64,000 nucleotides of DNA from Flavisolibacter amylovorans (GCF_039541815.1 NZ_BAABGY010000003.1:1-64000); one strand, 5' to 3'. Positions 14,877 to 23,148 are shown, counted from the first letter of the stretch. Notes: a model not told the origin generated them from the letters alone. Made by a program: numbers and translations.

Positions 14877-16286
14877 AAGGGTTTCTGCCAGCTCCACCGC
14901 CTTTTTCAGCGCGTTGAGCTTGTTGTTCACCTCCTGCAGCTCGCTCTCCGGCACGCTGGCGGCCACCACGCCGGCGCCGGCCTGGTAGAACAGCGTGTTG
15001 TGCCGGCTCAGGAAGGTGCGGATCATGATGGCATGGTTGCAGGAGCCGTCGAAACCCACGAAGCCAATGGCGCCGCCATAGAAGCTGCGGGCCGTGGGCT
15101 CCAGCCCGTCGATGAGCTGCAGCGCCCGATACTTGGGCGCGCCGCTCAGCGTGCCCGCCGGGAACGTCCGGAACAGCACCGCGAAGGGATTGGTGCCGGC
15201 AGGCAGCTGTCCTTTCACCTCGCTTACCAGGTGAATGACATGTGAATAGTATTGGATCTGGCGGTAGCGGGTAACCTCAACGTTGCTGCACAGTGTGCTC
15301 AGGTCGTTACGGGCAAGGTCCACGAGCATCACGTGCTCGGCATTCTCCTTCGGGTCCTGCAGCAGGGCCTCGGCACGGCGGCGGTCCTCCTCCTCATCGC
15401 CGCTGCGGCGGAAGGTGCCGGCGATGGGGTGCATCACCGCGGCGCCGTTCTGTACGATCAGCTGCGCCTCGGGCGAGGAGCCCATGAGGCGGTAATCGCC
15501 GTAGTCGAAATAAAACAGGTAGGGCGAGGGGTTGATGTGGCGGAGCGCGCGGTACACGTTGAACTCGTCGCCCCGGAAGCCCTGCTCGAAGCGGCGGCTC
15601 AGCACGATCTGGAACACGTCGCCGCGGTGGCAGTGGGCGATGCCCTGGCGCACCAGGGCGCGGTAGGCTTCGTCTTCCAGGTTGGAAGCCTCCTCCCCTT
15701 TCTTGCCAAACGGGAACTGCGGTACGTCGCGGCTCGCGATCAGCGATTCCACCACGGAAGCCTCGCTCTCCAGCCCCGCCACCTGGTTCTCGAGCAGCAG
15801 CAGCTCGTCGCGGTGGTGGTTGATCGCGATCACATACTGGTACATCCGGTAGCGGGCAGCCGGCACCCCGTTGCGGCCGTCGCTGTCCTGCTTGAACTGC
15901 AGGCGCTCGAAGAGCTGCACCGCATCGAAGGTGAAGTAGCCGTACAGGCCCTGCGCGTAGCGGGCCTGCGGGTCGTTGGCCACGGGCTCGAAGCGCTGCA
16001 GGAAAGCGCCCAGGGCCTCCTGTAGGGCGCCCGGGCCCTGCAGGGGCTGGCGTTGCGGGGGCTGGCCGGGGAACTTCACCTCTACCCCTCCGCCATCCAG
16101 CACTTCGATGCCGGCAATGGCATTGATGCCGATGAAGGACCAGGAGTTCTCGGCCGCGTGGCTGTCGGTGCTCTCGAGGAGCACCGTGTCGCGGAAGCGG
16201 TCGCGGAGGCGCAGGTAGATGCCTACCGGCGTATGCACGTCGGCCAGGCTGCGTTTAACGGTGGTAGTGACAACGATCTTTTTCAT
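14874..16286 (-). CDS. trpE: Anthranilate synthase component I
   Basis: 470 residues. It makes anthranilate from chorismate with TrpG. The N-terminal domain carries LLESTDSH, matching the LLES element that forms the tryptophan feedback site in known TrpE proteins. The C-terminal chorismate domain contains GDVFQIVLSRRF, FDYGDYRLMGSSPE, HPIAGTFRRSGDEEED and GTLSGAPKYRA. It is first structural gene of the operon and is preceded by a leader peptide and intrinsic terminator, so both transcription and activity should respond to tryptophan. Confidence 0.98.
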   Translation of the reverse strand: MKKIVVTTTVKRSLADVHTPVGIYLRLRDRFRDTVLLESTDSHAAENSWSFIGINAIAGIEVLDGGGVEVKFPGQPPQRQPLQGPGALQEALGAFLQRFEPVANDPQARYAQGLYGYFTFDAVQLFERLQFKQDSDGRNGVPAARYRMYQYVIAINHHRDELLLLENQVAGLESEASVVESLIASRDVPQFPFGKKGEEASNLEDEAYRALVRQGIAHCHRGDVFQIVLSRRFEQGFRGDEFNVYRALRHINPSPYLFYFDYGDYRLMGSSPEAQLIVQNGAAVMHPIAGTFRRSGDEEEDRRRAEALLQDPKENAEHVMLVDLARNDLSTLCSNVEVTRYRQIQYYSHVIHLVSEVKGQLPAGTNPFAVLFRTFPAGTLSGAPKYRALQLIDGLEPTARSFYGGAIGFVGFDGSCNHAIMIRTFLSRHNTLFYQAGAGVVAASVPESELQEVNNKLNALKKAVELAETL

Positions 16287-16313
16287 AGCGACAAACGATT
16301 AGGACACGGGCAT

Positions 16314-16337
16314 GAAAAAAGCCCCTTTGCAGGGGCT
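16314..16337 (-). terminator. trp attenuator terminator
   Basis: On the minus strand AGCCCCT-GCAA-AGGGGCT followed by TTTTT: a 7-bp stem with a GNRA tetraloop and U tract, located between the leader peptide and trpE. Its 5' arm overlaps the segment (16332-16340) that can instead pair with the leader-peptide 3' end. Confidence 0.93.
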
Positions 16338-16382
16338 CCGATCTATGCGTTGACAATGACAGCAATGACCTTACAGAACCCC
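16332..16382 (-). promoter_or_regulatory. trp antiterminator (alternative RNA pairing)
   Basis: GGGGUUCUG (16382-16374, the end of the leader peptide coding region) can form nine consecutive pairs, two of them G-U, with CGGAGCCCC (16340-16332), which contains the terminator 5' arm. A weaker competing hairpin AACUC-UUUCG-GGGUU lies just upstream. A ribosome stalled on the Trp codons would cover AACUC and favour the antiterminator. A ribosome at the stop codon would cover GGGGUUCUG and favour termination. Confidence 0.85.
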
Positions 16383-16430
16383 GAAAGAGTTTGTATGCCA
16401 CCACCAGCCATTGTTGAGAATACGTGTCAT
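16371..16430 (-). CDS. trpL: trp operon leader peptide with three consecutive Trp codons
   Basis: A 19-codon frame from ATG (16430) to TAA (16371) encoding MTRILNNGWWWHTNSFGVL. Trp codons are adjacent at positions 9-11. It begins a few bases after a good Bacteroidota promoter and is followed by mutually exclusive antiterminator and terminator structures before trpE. This is the classical layout of ribosome-mediated attenuation. Trp is the rarest residue, so three in a row in a 19-residue peptide directly upstream of trpE is very unlikely by chance. Confidence 0.92.
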   Translation of the reverse strand: MTRILNNGWWWHTNSFGVL

Positions 16431-16437
16431 GTGGCCA

Positions 16438-16469
16438 CAAATATGAGACGGGTACGGCATTTGCCCAAA
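16438..16469 (-). promoter_or_regulatory. Promoter of the trp operon
   Basis: -33 TTTG (16469-16466), a 20-nt spacer, then CATATTTG (16445-16438), seven of eight matches to TAnnTTTG. The spacing fits the Bacteroidota sigma-ABfr consensus. Transcription would begin within a few bases of the leader-peptide ATG. Confidence 0.75.
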
Positions 16470-16498
16470 TATTTTTCTTTTCACCATAAAACCCGGCC

Positions 16499-16792
16499 AT
16501 GACCATCGAACACGTACAGAACGCGCAAGACGGAACCTTTTTCGTACCCGGCAACAACGAGCACCTCGCCGAAATGACCTACCGGCGCCACGATCCGAAG
16601 ACCCTCGTCATCGATCATACCGAAGTATCGGACGCGCTCAAAGGCAAGAACGTGGGCCTGCAGCTCGTACAGAGCGCCGTGGAATACGCCCGCACCGAAG
16701 GGCTCAAGATCGTACCGGTATGCTCCTTCGCCCGCGCCATGTTCGACAAGAAGCCCGAGCTCAGGGATGTGTTGCAGACGGAGCCGGAGTAA
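16499..16792 (+). CDS. Small GNAT-type N-acetyltransferase (YjdJ-like)
   Basis: 97 residues, the size of the minimal GNAT family exemplified by YjdJ and human GTLF3B-like proteins. It shows MTYRRHDPKTLVIDHTEVSDALKGKNVGLQLV, with the acetyl-CoA loop region KGKNVGLQL, and ends in IVPVCSFARAMFDKKPE, the typical C-terminal CSF motif. The substrate is unknown. It is divergent from the trp operon with only about 70 nt between its ATG and the leader peptide ATG. Its stop is followed by a GGTTTT-type array. Confidence 0.85.
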   Translation: MTIEHVQNAQDGTFFVPGNNEHLAEMTYRRHDPKTLVIDHTEVSDALKGKNVGLQLVQSAVEYARTEGLKIVPVCSFARAMFDKKPELRDVLQTEPE

Positions 16793-16795
16793 CGG

Positions 16796-16910
16796 GTTTT
16801 AGAAGGTTTTGGAGGGTTTTATGAGTTTGTTTTTAAAGGCAACCGGGCTTGCCAGCGATCCGAACCTTCCAAAACCTTTGAAAACCCACCAAAACCATTC
16901 AAAACCTGTT
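16796..16910. repeat. Inverted pair of GGTTTT / AAAACC arrays between the GNAT gene and aspartokinase
   Basis: The left arm (16796-16820) runs GGGTTTTAGAAGGTTTTGG and onward, right after the GNAT stop. The right arm (16861-16910) is its approximate reverse complement, with units like AAAACCTTCC, ending just before aspartokinase. About 20 of 26 positions pair around a loop of roughly 45 nt. Confidence 0.85.
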
Positions 16911-16944
16911 CTTCCCCTTTCTTTGCACAAACCTTTTCGCATCC

Positions 16945-18198
16945 ATGAAAGTCTTCAAGTTCGGAGGGGCGTCGGTGTCGACGCCGGAGCGCGTGCGCAA
17001 TGTCGGGAGCATCATCGCCTCCTTCGAGGGACCCTTGCTGGTGGTGATCTCGGCCATGGGCAAAACCACCAACGCACTCGAGAAAGTGGTCACCGCCTTC
17101 TTCGGCGGCGACAAGGAGGAGGCGCTGCGCCTCTTCGAGGGCATCAAGACCGAACACCTGGCCATGGCGCGCGACCTCGGGGTAGAGGCGCAGGCCGCCG
17201 TTCAGCTCACCGACTTTTTCACCGAGGTGGAATGGCTGCTGCACGATAAACCCGTGCGCGACCACCATTATTATTACGACCAGGTGGTCTGCGTGGGCGA
17301 GCTTCTTTCCACGGCCGTTGTAAGCCAATACCTCAATGCAAACGGCGTGGCCAATCACTGGATCGACGTACGCGACATCATCCGCACCGACGATAACTTC
17401 CGCGACGCCCGCATCGACTGGCCGTTTACCGCAGCGCGGGTGAAGGAGCTTGTGCAGCCAGTGCTCAGCTCCGGCTCTATCGTGCTCACGCAGGGCTTCA
17501 TCGGGGCCACCGGCGAAAACGAAAGCACCACGCTCGGGCGCGAGGGCTCCGACTACACCGCGGCCGTGTTCGCCAACCTCCTCGAGGCCGAAGGCCAGAC
17601 GATCTGGAAGGACGTGCAGGGCGTGATGAATGCCGACCCGAAGCAATACCCCGATGCGCAGTGGATCCGCGAACTCAATTACCGCGAGGTGATCGAGATG
17701 GCCTACTACGGCGCGCAGGTAATTCACCCCAAAACCATCAAGCCACTGCAGAACAAGGGCATTCCCCTGTATGTAAAGTCCTTCCTCGATCCGAAAGCCG
17801 AAGGCACGGTGATCCACAACGCCAGCGTGGCCGATCTCCCGCCCATCATCGTGCACAAGCAGAAGCAGGTGCTGATGGAGCTGCAGTCCAAAGACTTTTC
17901 CTTCGTCAGTGAAGGGCTTACGGCGGAGCTGTACCGCATTTTCGACACCGTTAAGTTCCGGCCCAACCTGACCCAGAACGGCGCCGTCTCCTTTCTCTGC
18001 GTGCTCGACGATCATGATGAAAAGGTGCAGGCGCTTGCGCACCACGCCACGCAGTACTTCAATGTACAGATTACCCGCGGCCTCACGCTGCTCACCGTCC
18101 GTCATTACAACGATGCGCTGGTAAGCCAGCTTTGCGGCGAGAGCAGCAGCATCCTCAAGCAGCAAACAAAGGAAACGATACAGGTACTCCTGGGTTGA
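16945..18198 (+). CDS. Aspartate kinase (monofunctional)
   Basis: 417 residues. It phosphorylates aspartate, the entry to lysine, threonine and methionine synthesis. The kinase domain opens with KFGGASVSTPERVRNVG and contains GFIGATGENESTTLGREGSDYTAA. A C-terminal regulatory part (about 300-417) has the length and pattern of two ACT domains, suggesting amino-acid feedback. It is not fused to homoserine dehydrogenase. Which end product inhibits it cannot be told from sequence alone, so I give no lysC/thrA-type symbol. A strong terminator follows. Confidence 0.94.
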   Translation: MKVFKFGGASVSTPERVRNVGSIIASFEGPLLVVISAMGKTTNALEKVVTAFFGGDKEEALRLFEGIKTEHLAMARDLGVEAQAAVQLTDFFTEVEWLLHDKPVRDHHYYYDQVVCVGELLSTAVVSQYLNANGVANHWIDVRDIIRTDDNFRDARIDWPFTAARVKELVQPVLSSGSIVLTQGFIGATGENESTTLGREGSDYTAAVFANLLEAEGQTIWKDVQGVMNADPKQYPDAQWIRELNYREVIEMAYYGAQVIHPKTIKPLQNKGIPLYVKSFLDPKAEGTVIHNASVADLPPIIVHKQKQVLMELQSKDFSFVSEGLTAELYRIFDTVKFRPNLTQNGAVSFLCVLDDHDEKVQALAHHATQYFNVQITRGLTLLTVRHYNDALVSQLCGESSSILKQQTKETIQVLLG

Positions 18199-18215
18199 CC
18201 GTAGTTCTACAAATG

Positions 18216-18259
18216 AAACAGCCCCCCGACGGTAGTAGCGTCGGGGGGCTGTTTTTTTT
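18216..18259 (+). terminator. Terminator after aspartokinase
   Basis: A 12-bp stem (CAGCCCCCCGAC / GTCGGGGGGCTG) with a 9-nt loop and eight Ts. Flanking A residues make it partly bidirectional for the convergent gene ending at 18271. Confidence 0.93.
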
Positions 18260-18270
18260 GAGTCTGATTA

Positions 18271-19452
18271 TCAGTTGGAAGCTTTCTCGATGGCAAAGCC
18301 TTGCACGATCTTCTTGGCTACGGGCTGCCCGTTGAGCTGGGCGGGTTGCCAGGCGGGCATCTTCTCGAGCTGGGTGACGATCTCCTCGTTGAAATCGGCA
18401 GTGACTCCTTTCGTTACCTTGAAGTTGAGGGGCGTGCCGTCTTTGTCTACCACGAACTCGACCTGTACATAAGCCTTCTTGTGCGTGGCCGGAAGCTCGT
18501 CGGCCAGCGCATTGCCGGCCGTTCTCAGGTAGTCGAGGAATTTCTCGTTGCCGCCCGGGAACTGGGGCCACTGGTGTACCACGTCGGCAATATCGGTGAT
18601 GGTGCGGGTACGCCGGGCCGGGTGCACTTTTTTCACCGGCGGTGCGGGCGCCACCTTCTTCGAAAGGTTGGCGTACACGTACTCACCCTTGTCGTTGGTC
18701 ATGATCACCGGCAGTTGCTTCGCCACCTCGAAGTGGTCGTATACGCGTTCCAGGTTCTCCGCAAACGCCTTCAGCTCCGCGTCGGTCTTGCTCAGGGTTT
18801 TGAGGTAATCGACGCTTTTCTTATTGCTGTAGCGGATCGGGAAGATGTGTACGGGAATAAAGTCCTGCCCCGACTCCCGTGCAAAGGCCGCGAGCACATA
18901 CAGCTCCTCGATATAGGTATCGGTGAGGGGGATGCAGCCCACCGTAACGCAGGAACCGTGGATGTAGATGTCGCCGCCGGGCTGGAGCGAGTCGCTCAGC
19001 AGCTTGTCGGAAGCATTGGGGTAGTTGAGCCCGAGCGAAAGGTGGTAGGTACTCGATGGGTTGAATTCGTTGATGTAATAGAAGCCTTCGGGCACCTGGT
19101 AATCGCCCTCCATGCGCTTGGGGCCGAGGGATCCGGCGAGGGCGCAGACGCGGTAGGTCTTGAACAGCTTGAACGGCTCCTTCCGGTCGTTCTTCACCCA
19201 TACCTCCAGCTGACCGTCGTACTTGAAATTGCGGATATAGAGCTGCGCGGCGGGCCATTTCAGTCCTTTGGCGGCAAACTGCTTCTGGAGCGTGTCCACC
19301 TTATGCTTCATGGCCTCGGCAGGGCGGGCGAGGGTTTTCTGGTAGGAAACAAAGGAGAAGTTGTCGGGGCGGAGCATGGGCGCCACATCGCCCTGGGCGC
19401 CGGCCGCAAGACCAGCCGCAACGGCTACAGAAAACAAAAGGGATCTACGCAT
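18271..19452 (-). CDS. Secreted L,D-transpeptidase-like protein (YafK type) with C-terminal TonB-like domain
   Basis: 393 residues from the ATG at 19452, which opens the signal peptide MRRSLLFSVAVAAGLAAGAQG. The catalytic region shows the YkuD-fold signature HGSCVTVGCIPLTD (about 165-178), with nucleophile Cys. A C-terminal stretch (about 310-393) resembles a TonB C-terminal domain (VEFVVDKDGTPLNFKVTKGV ... MPAWQPAQLNGQPV). It probably acts on peptidoglycan in the periplasm. The TonB-like tail may be an interaction module rather than a working TonB, since no membrane anchor is present. Confidence 0.82.
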   Translation of the reverse strand: MRRSLLFSVAVAAGLAAGAQGDVAPMLRPDNFSFVSYQKTLARPAEAMKHKVDTLQKQFAAKGLKWPAAQLYIRNFKYDGQLEVWVKNDRKEPFKLFKTYRVCALAGSLGPKRMEGDYQVPEGFYYINEFNPSSTYHLSLGLNYPNASDKLLSDSLQPGGDIYIHGSCVTVGCIPLTDTYIEELYVLAAFARESGQDFIPVHIFPIRYSNKKSVDYLKTLSKTDAELKAFAENLERVYDHFEVAKQLPVIMTNDKGEYVYANLSKKVAPAPPVKKVHPARRTRTITDIADVVHQWPQFPGGNEKFLDYLRTAGNALADELPATHKKAYVQVEFVVDKDGTPLNFKVTKGVTADFNEEIVTQLEKMPAWQPAQLNGQPVAKKIVQGFAIEKASN

Positions 19453-19519
19453 GAGGGGGTCCTGGAAGGTTACGGTGAACGGGACAGCAAGTTCCTCAAT
19501 CAAATGCAAAAAAAACTCC

Positions 19520-19543
19520 AAAATGCCGGCAGGCCGGCATTTT
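19520..19543. terminator. Terminator downstream of hppD
   Basis: A near-perfect palindrome with an 11-bp stem (AAAATGCCGGC / GCCGGCATTTT), followed on the hppD strand by a T-rich tract. It lies about 130 nt past the hppD stop, beyond the GGAACAGGG inverted repeat. Confidence 0.8.
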
Positions 19544-19675
19544 GAACAGGGAACAGGGAATAAGGAACAGGGAACCGACGAACCAAGTGCCGAAAAGAAA
19601 ACACTAAACGCATTCCCTATAGGTACTTTACTTCAATTGTTCCCTGTTCCTTATTCCCTGTTCCATTGTTCCTTA
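19544..19675. repeat. Inverted GGAACAGGG arrays, one arm starting at the hppD stop codon
   Basis: The left arm (19544-19574) and right arm (19637-19675) share a 25-bp perfect inverted match built of GGAACAGGG and GGAATAAGG words. On the hppD strand the right arm begins with the hppD TAA itself (TAAGGAACAATGGAACAGGG). A single-arm relative lies at 22936-22964. Confidence 0.93.
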
Positions 19676-20812
19676 CAAATTGCCCCGTGCGGCCTGCTCG
19701 CGCTCGATGGCCTCGAACAGTGCCTTGAAGTTGCCTTTGCCGAAGCTTTTAGCGCCTTTGCGCTGGATGATCTCGAAGAAGAGCGTCGGGCGGTCCTGTA
19801 CGGGCTTGCTGAAGAGCTGGAGGAGGTAGCCTTCATTGTCGCGGTCTACCAGGATGCCGAGCTCCTTGAGCGGCTCGAGATCCTCGTCGATATGACCCAC
19901 GCGGTCCAAGAGGTCTTCGTAATAAGAGTTGGGTACTTTCAGAAACTCCACACCGCGGCTCATGAGGTCCTTTACGGTCTTCACGATATCGGCGGTGGCC
20001 AGCGCTACGTGTTGCACCCCTTCGCCGTCGTAGAACTCAAGGTACTCTTCTACCTGCGACTTCCTCTTGCCTTCGGCCGGCTCGTTGATCGGAAATTTAA
20101 CGAAGCCGGAGCCCGAGCTCATCACCTTGCTCATCAGTGCAGAGTACTCGGTGGAGATGTCCTCGTCGTCGAACGTGAGGATGTTTCTGAAGCCCATCAC
20201 GTCTTCGTAGAACTTCACCCAGGGGTTCATCTGGTTCCAGCCCACGTTGCCGACGCAATGGTCGACGTAGAGAAGCCCGGTGTCGGCGGGCGCAAAGTGC
20301 GGGTTGCTCCAGGGGCGGAAGCCCGGCATGAAGGCACCCGTATAATTCCTGCGCTCGATGAAGAGGTGTACGGTGTCGCCGTAGGTATGGATGCCGCTCA
20401 TGACCACCTCGCCGTTGTCGTCTTGCAGGCGCTGGGGCTCGAGGTAGCTCTTGCCGCCGCGCTTGGTCGTTTCCTCCCAGGCCGCCGTAGCATCGTCGAC
20501 GCGCAGGGCCAGGAACCGTACGCCGTCGCCATGCTTGTGTACATGGTCGGCAATGGGGTTGTTGGCGCGGATCGGCGTCGTGAGCACGAACGTGAGTTTG
20601 TTCTGGCGCACCACGTAGGAGGCGCGGTCCTTCACGCCCGTTTCGGGGCCGGCGTAGGCGATGGCCTGGAAGCCGAAGGCGCTCATGTAATAATGCGCGG
20701 CCTGCTTGGCGTTGCCGACGTAAAACTCCACGTAATCGGTGCCCTGCAGCGGCAGGAAGTCGGCCCCGGCTTCACGGCGATCCATCGTTTCATTAGCAGC
20801 AACATGTGACAT
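19673..20812 (-). CDS. hppD: 4-hydroxyphenylpyruvate dioxygenase
   Basis: A 379-residue non-haem Fe(II) dioxygenase that converts 4-hydroxyphenylpyruvate to homogentisate in tyrosine degradation. Two glyoxalase-type domains are visible. Iron ligands appear in LYVDHCVGNV, GVQHVALAT and LFFEIIQRKG, and the C-terminal FGKGNFKALFEAIE is the family signature. No other homogentisate-pathway gene is in the window. Its stop codon is the first triplet of a tandem array. Confidence 0.97.
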   Translation of the reverse strand: MSHVAANETMDRREAGADFLPLQGTDYVEFYVGNAKQAAHYYMSAFGFQAIAYAGPETGVKDRASYVVRQNKLTFVLTTPIRANNPIADHVHKHGDGVRFLALRVDDATAAWEETTKRGGKSYLEPQRLQDDNGEVVMSGIHTYGDTVHLFIERRNYTGAFMPGFRPWSNPHFAPADTGLLYVDHCVGNVGWNQMNPWVKFYEDVMGFRNILTFDDEDISTEYSALMSKVMSSGSGFVKFPINEPAEGKRKSQVEEYLEFYDGEGVQHVALATADIVKTVKDLMSRGVEFLKVPNSYYEDLLDRVGHIDEDLEPLKELGILVDRDNEGYLLQLFSKPVQDRPTLFFEIIQRKGAKSFGKGNFKALFEAIEREQAARGNL

Positions 20813-20901
20813 ATAAAAATCTTTTTATGCGGTAGGCTTCAAAATTAAGGCAGTTTGGCTTGCTGCACCACGATTTAGGCTATCTTCCGGGCAAATCCCG
20901 C

Positions 20902-21582
20902 ATGAAAACGATCCTTACCACCCTGCTCCTGCTGGTGCTCGCCGGCAGCGCCACCGCCCAGGATAGCACCGCTAAACTCATTACCGCCGCAGCCCGCAAA
21001 GTGTGCGATTGCATGATGAGCAAAAAATCGGCGAATGTAACCGTTACCGAGATGCATCAGCTTGCCGGCGAGTGTATTTCTACAACGGCCCTTTCTGATT
21101 TTATGGCTATTGCTGAGGCCCGCAACGTGGAAATGACCGACCAGAAGGGACTCGAAAAAATCGGGGTCGAGATCGGGATGGCACTCGCCCGGATCCAATG
21201 TCCCTTGCTGGCCGAGATCCGGAAGCCGCAGGCGACGCCGAAGCGTGCGGATACCGGCACCGACAAGGAAGTGATCGACCCGAGTGAGCTACCGCCACCG
21301 ATGGAGCGAATCGAGGACACCCGCATCGCTGTGGTGGAATCCACAGCCGGCACCGTGATCCGCACCGAGGGGCGCGAGGTTCTTACCCTCGTAGTGAAAG
21401 ACGAGTCGGGACGTGAGCAACGGCTGCTGTTGCTGCACCCGGTTCAGGGGTCGGACAAGATCACCGGCAACCTGCCGGCCGTCAAAGGCAAAAAGCTGGC
21501 CTTCACCTGGATCGAGAAAAAACTCTTCGATCCCGTTACCGCCAAATTCCGCACGGTGAAAGTCATTGCCGGCATACAATAA
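20902..21582 (+). CDS. Secreted protein of unknown function
   Basis: 226 residues from the ATG at 20902, which opens the signal peptide MKTILTTLLLLVLAGSATAQ. A first part (about 25-110) is helical with paired cysteines (KVCDCMM ... GECIST ... IQCPL). After a proline-rich linker with acidic patches, a C-terminal beta domain (VIRTEGREVLTLVVKDESG ...) could be OB- or SH3-like. I recognise no family. A TATCTTCC element about 20 nt upstream could be its -7. A terminator follows and is shared with the convergent esterase gene. Confidence 0.65.
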   Translation: MKTILTTLLLLVLAGSATAQDSTAKLITAAARKVCDCMMSKKSANVTVTEMHQLAGECISTTALSDFMAIAEARNVEMTDQKGLEKIGVEIGMALARIQCPLLAEIRKPQATPKRADTGTDKEVIDPSELPPPMERIEDTRIAVVESTAGTVIRTEGREVLTLVVKDESGREQRLLLLHPVQGSDKITGNLPAVKGKKLAFTWIEKKLFDPVTAKFRTVKVIAGIQ

Positions 21583-21601
21583 TTAATTTGATCAACGCAT
21601 G

Positions 21602-21632
21602 AAGCTCCGACGGTACCGTCGGAGCTTTTTTA
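21602..21632. terminator. Bidirectional terminator
   Basis: A perfect 26-nt palindrome (AAGCTCCGACGGT and its complement) followed by a T run, between two convergent genes. Confidence 0.92.
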
Positions 21633-22889
21633 ATAGCCGAAGGGGTACAGATCGGGAATCTTGCCACTTTGCTCGCGGGTGTTCAGCGGGTGCAGTGCAC
21701 GGGTGCGGTCGATGTAGAGGAAGGCATCGTAGCGCAGGGCCATGCGCGAGGGCACGTAGTTGCCGTAGCGCTCGCGGTCAGGATCGTACACGACGCCGAT
21801 GGCCCGGTGCGGAATGGGCTCTGCGAAGAGCTCCCGCGCCTCTTCCGACGTAAACAGGAGGTAGCGGTTCTTCGGGCTTTCGCGGTGCAGCAGCTCCTCG
21901 ATGGAGCCTTCGCGGGCCTCCGGCACCTGCATTTCCTGCATCGGCGCCCCCCAGGCCTCACCTGCGATGACCGTGCCCTCGTAGGAGCCGAAGCCCGCCA
22001 GGTACACCCTATTGATACCGTACGCCTCCCGCGCCAGCTGCCCTGTATTGACCATGCCGGCCTGCTTCATAGAGGTGGCGCGCGCGTCGCCGATGTGCGT
22101 GTTGTGCTCCCACACGATGCCTTTCGCCGCCGGCCCGTGAAAATCCATGAGGCGCGCCAGGGTTTCCATCATGTGGCGGTCGCGCACGTTCCAGCTCTCG
22201 TTGTCGAAGCCCATCATGCTGGTATAGTAGCGCTCGGCATTGACGGCGATGAGGGCGTTCTGCTCGGCACTGAAGGCCGCTTCGGGATCGTCGGCGAAAG
22301 CGGGCACCTTTTGCCGTACCTCTTGCAGGAGCGACAGTACCTTGTCGCGGCAGCTGTGCTTCGAGAGCGCGGCCCGCGCATAGGCATGCTCGTTATCGGC
22401 GTAGGGCTCGAAGCAGCGCATCGCTCCCCGCAGGGCGGCCGCGAGTCCGGGGTCCTCCCCTTCCAGGTAGTCCTGCAGCGTACGCATCGAATCCCAGAGA
22501 CTGTAGACGTCGAGCCCATAAAAGCCCACCTGCTGATCCGGCGCCTTGCCCTTGTTCCAGTCGCGGAGCCATTCGGCAAGTGCCGCCACCTCCCAGTTGG
22601 CCCACATCCAGGTAGGCCAGCGGTCGAACGTGCGGAGCACGGCGTGGATGGAGTCGCCGGCATCGGGATAGCCCTTTACGTAGCGGTTGATGCGGTAGCA
22701 GTCGGGCCAGTCGCCCTCCACGGCTATGAACCGAAAGCCCTTTTCCTCGATGAGACGCTTGCTGATGGCGCTGCGCCAGGTGTAATACTCGTGCGTGCCG
22801 TGACTCGCCTCGCCGAGCAGCACCAGCGGCCGGTCGTCGATGTCGCTGATCAGTGCGTCGAGGTCCCTGGAATTATTCAGAAGGTTCAT
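21630..22889 (-). CDS. Erythromycin esterase-like protein
   Basis: 419 residues from the ATG at 22889 (MNLLNNSRDLDALISDIDD). It carries LLGEASHGTHEYYTWR, the catalytic-His motif of the EreA/EreB/SuccC-type esterase superfamily, plus FIAVEGDWPDCYRINRYVKG and KGIVWEHNTHIGDARAT. Members hydrolyse macrolide lactones or unrelated esters; chromosomal homologues often have no resistance role. Full length and intact motifs suggest an active enzyme. The substrate is not predictable here. Confidence 0.88.
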   Translation of the reverse strand: MNLLNNSRDLDALISDIDDRPLVLLGEASHGTHEYYTWRSAISKRLIEEKGFRFIAVEGDWPDCYRINRYVKGYPDAGDSIHAVLRTFDRWPTWMWANWEVAALAEWLRDWNKGKAPDQQVGFYGLDVYSLWDSMRTLQDYLEGEDPGLAAALRGAMRCFEPYADNEHAYARAALSKHSCRDKVLSLLQEVRQKVPAFADDPEAAFSAEQNALIAVNAERYYTSMMGFDNESWNVRDRHMMETLARLMDFHGPAAKGIVWEHNTHIGDARATSMKQAGMVNTGQLAREAYGINRVYLAGFGSYEGTVIAGEAWGAPMQEMQVPEAREGSIEELLHRESPKNRYLLFTSEEARELFAEPIPHRAIGVVYDPDRERYGNYVPSRMALRYDAFLYIDRTRALHPLNTREQSGKIPDLYPFGY

Positions 22890-22935
22890 AGAATAAAATG
22901 TGGGCAAAGGGCCGCAAGGAGCGCGCCAAAGAGGT

Positions 22936-22964
22936 GGAGGGAACAATGGAACAGGTAATAAGGA
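22936..22964. repeat. Single GGAACAATGGAACAGG-type array
   Basis: A single-arm relative of the hppD 3' repeat, in the esterase-purK spacer. It shares the words GGAACAATGGAACAGG and AATAAGGAA with 19637-19675. Confidence 0.75.
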
Positions 22965-23096
22965 ATATCGAAAAACGAACCGTAACGACGCCCCATGGTG
23001 TGTCGCCCAATATAGAATCTCGAAGCGGCTGCGCCGTATCGGCCATGCACCCGCTCAAAGCTTCCTGCCGGAAAGCGAGCAGCACAGAGGTCATTT

Positions 23097-23136
23097 ACAA
23101 ATAGACCAATAAACTAATAGACCAATAGACTAATAA
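23097..23136. repeat. Five-unit 8-nt array (ACYAATAR) upstream of purK
   Basis: Units ACAAATAG, ACCAATAA, ACTAATAG, ACCAATAG and ACTAATAA in one register. It is the same word family as the arrays before trpA and hisF, in the same orientation relative to the downstream gene. It ends 12 nt before the purK -7-like element. Confidence 0.92.
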
Positions 23137-23148
23137 ACCTCCCTTCCC

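Noticed and set aside
16255..16557. A 100-codon minus-strand frame across the trpE leader
   Set aside because: It overlaps the attenuator, the trpE start and the GNAT start. The short WWW leader frame explains the region better.
21630..22889. Acquired macrolide resistance gene
   Set aside because: Erythromycin-esterase-like motifs are present, but the gene has ordinary composition and chromosomal context without mobile elements, so resistance cannot be claimed.
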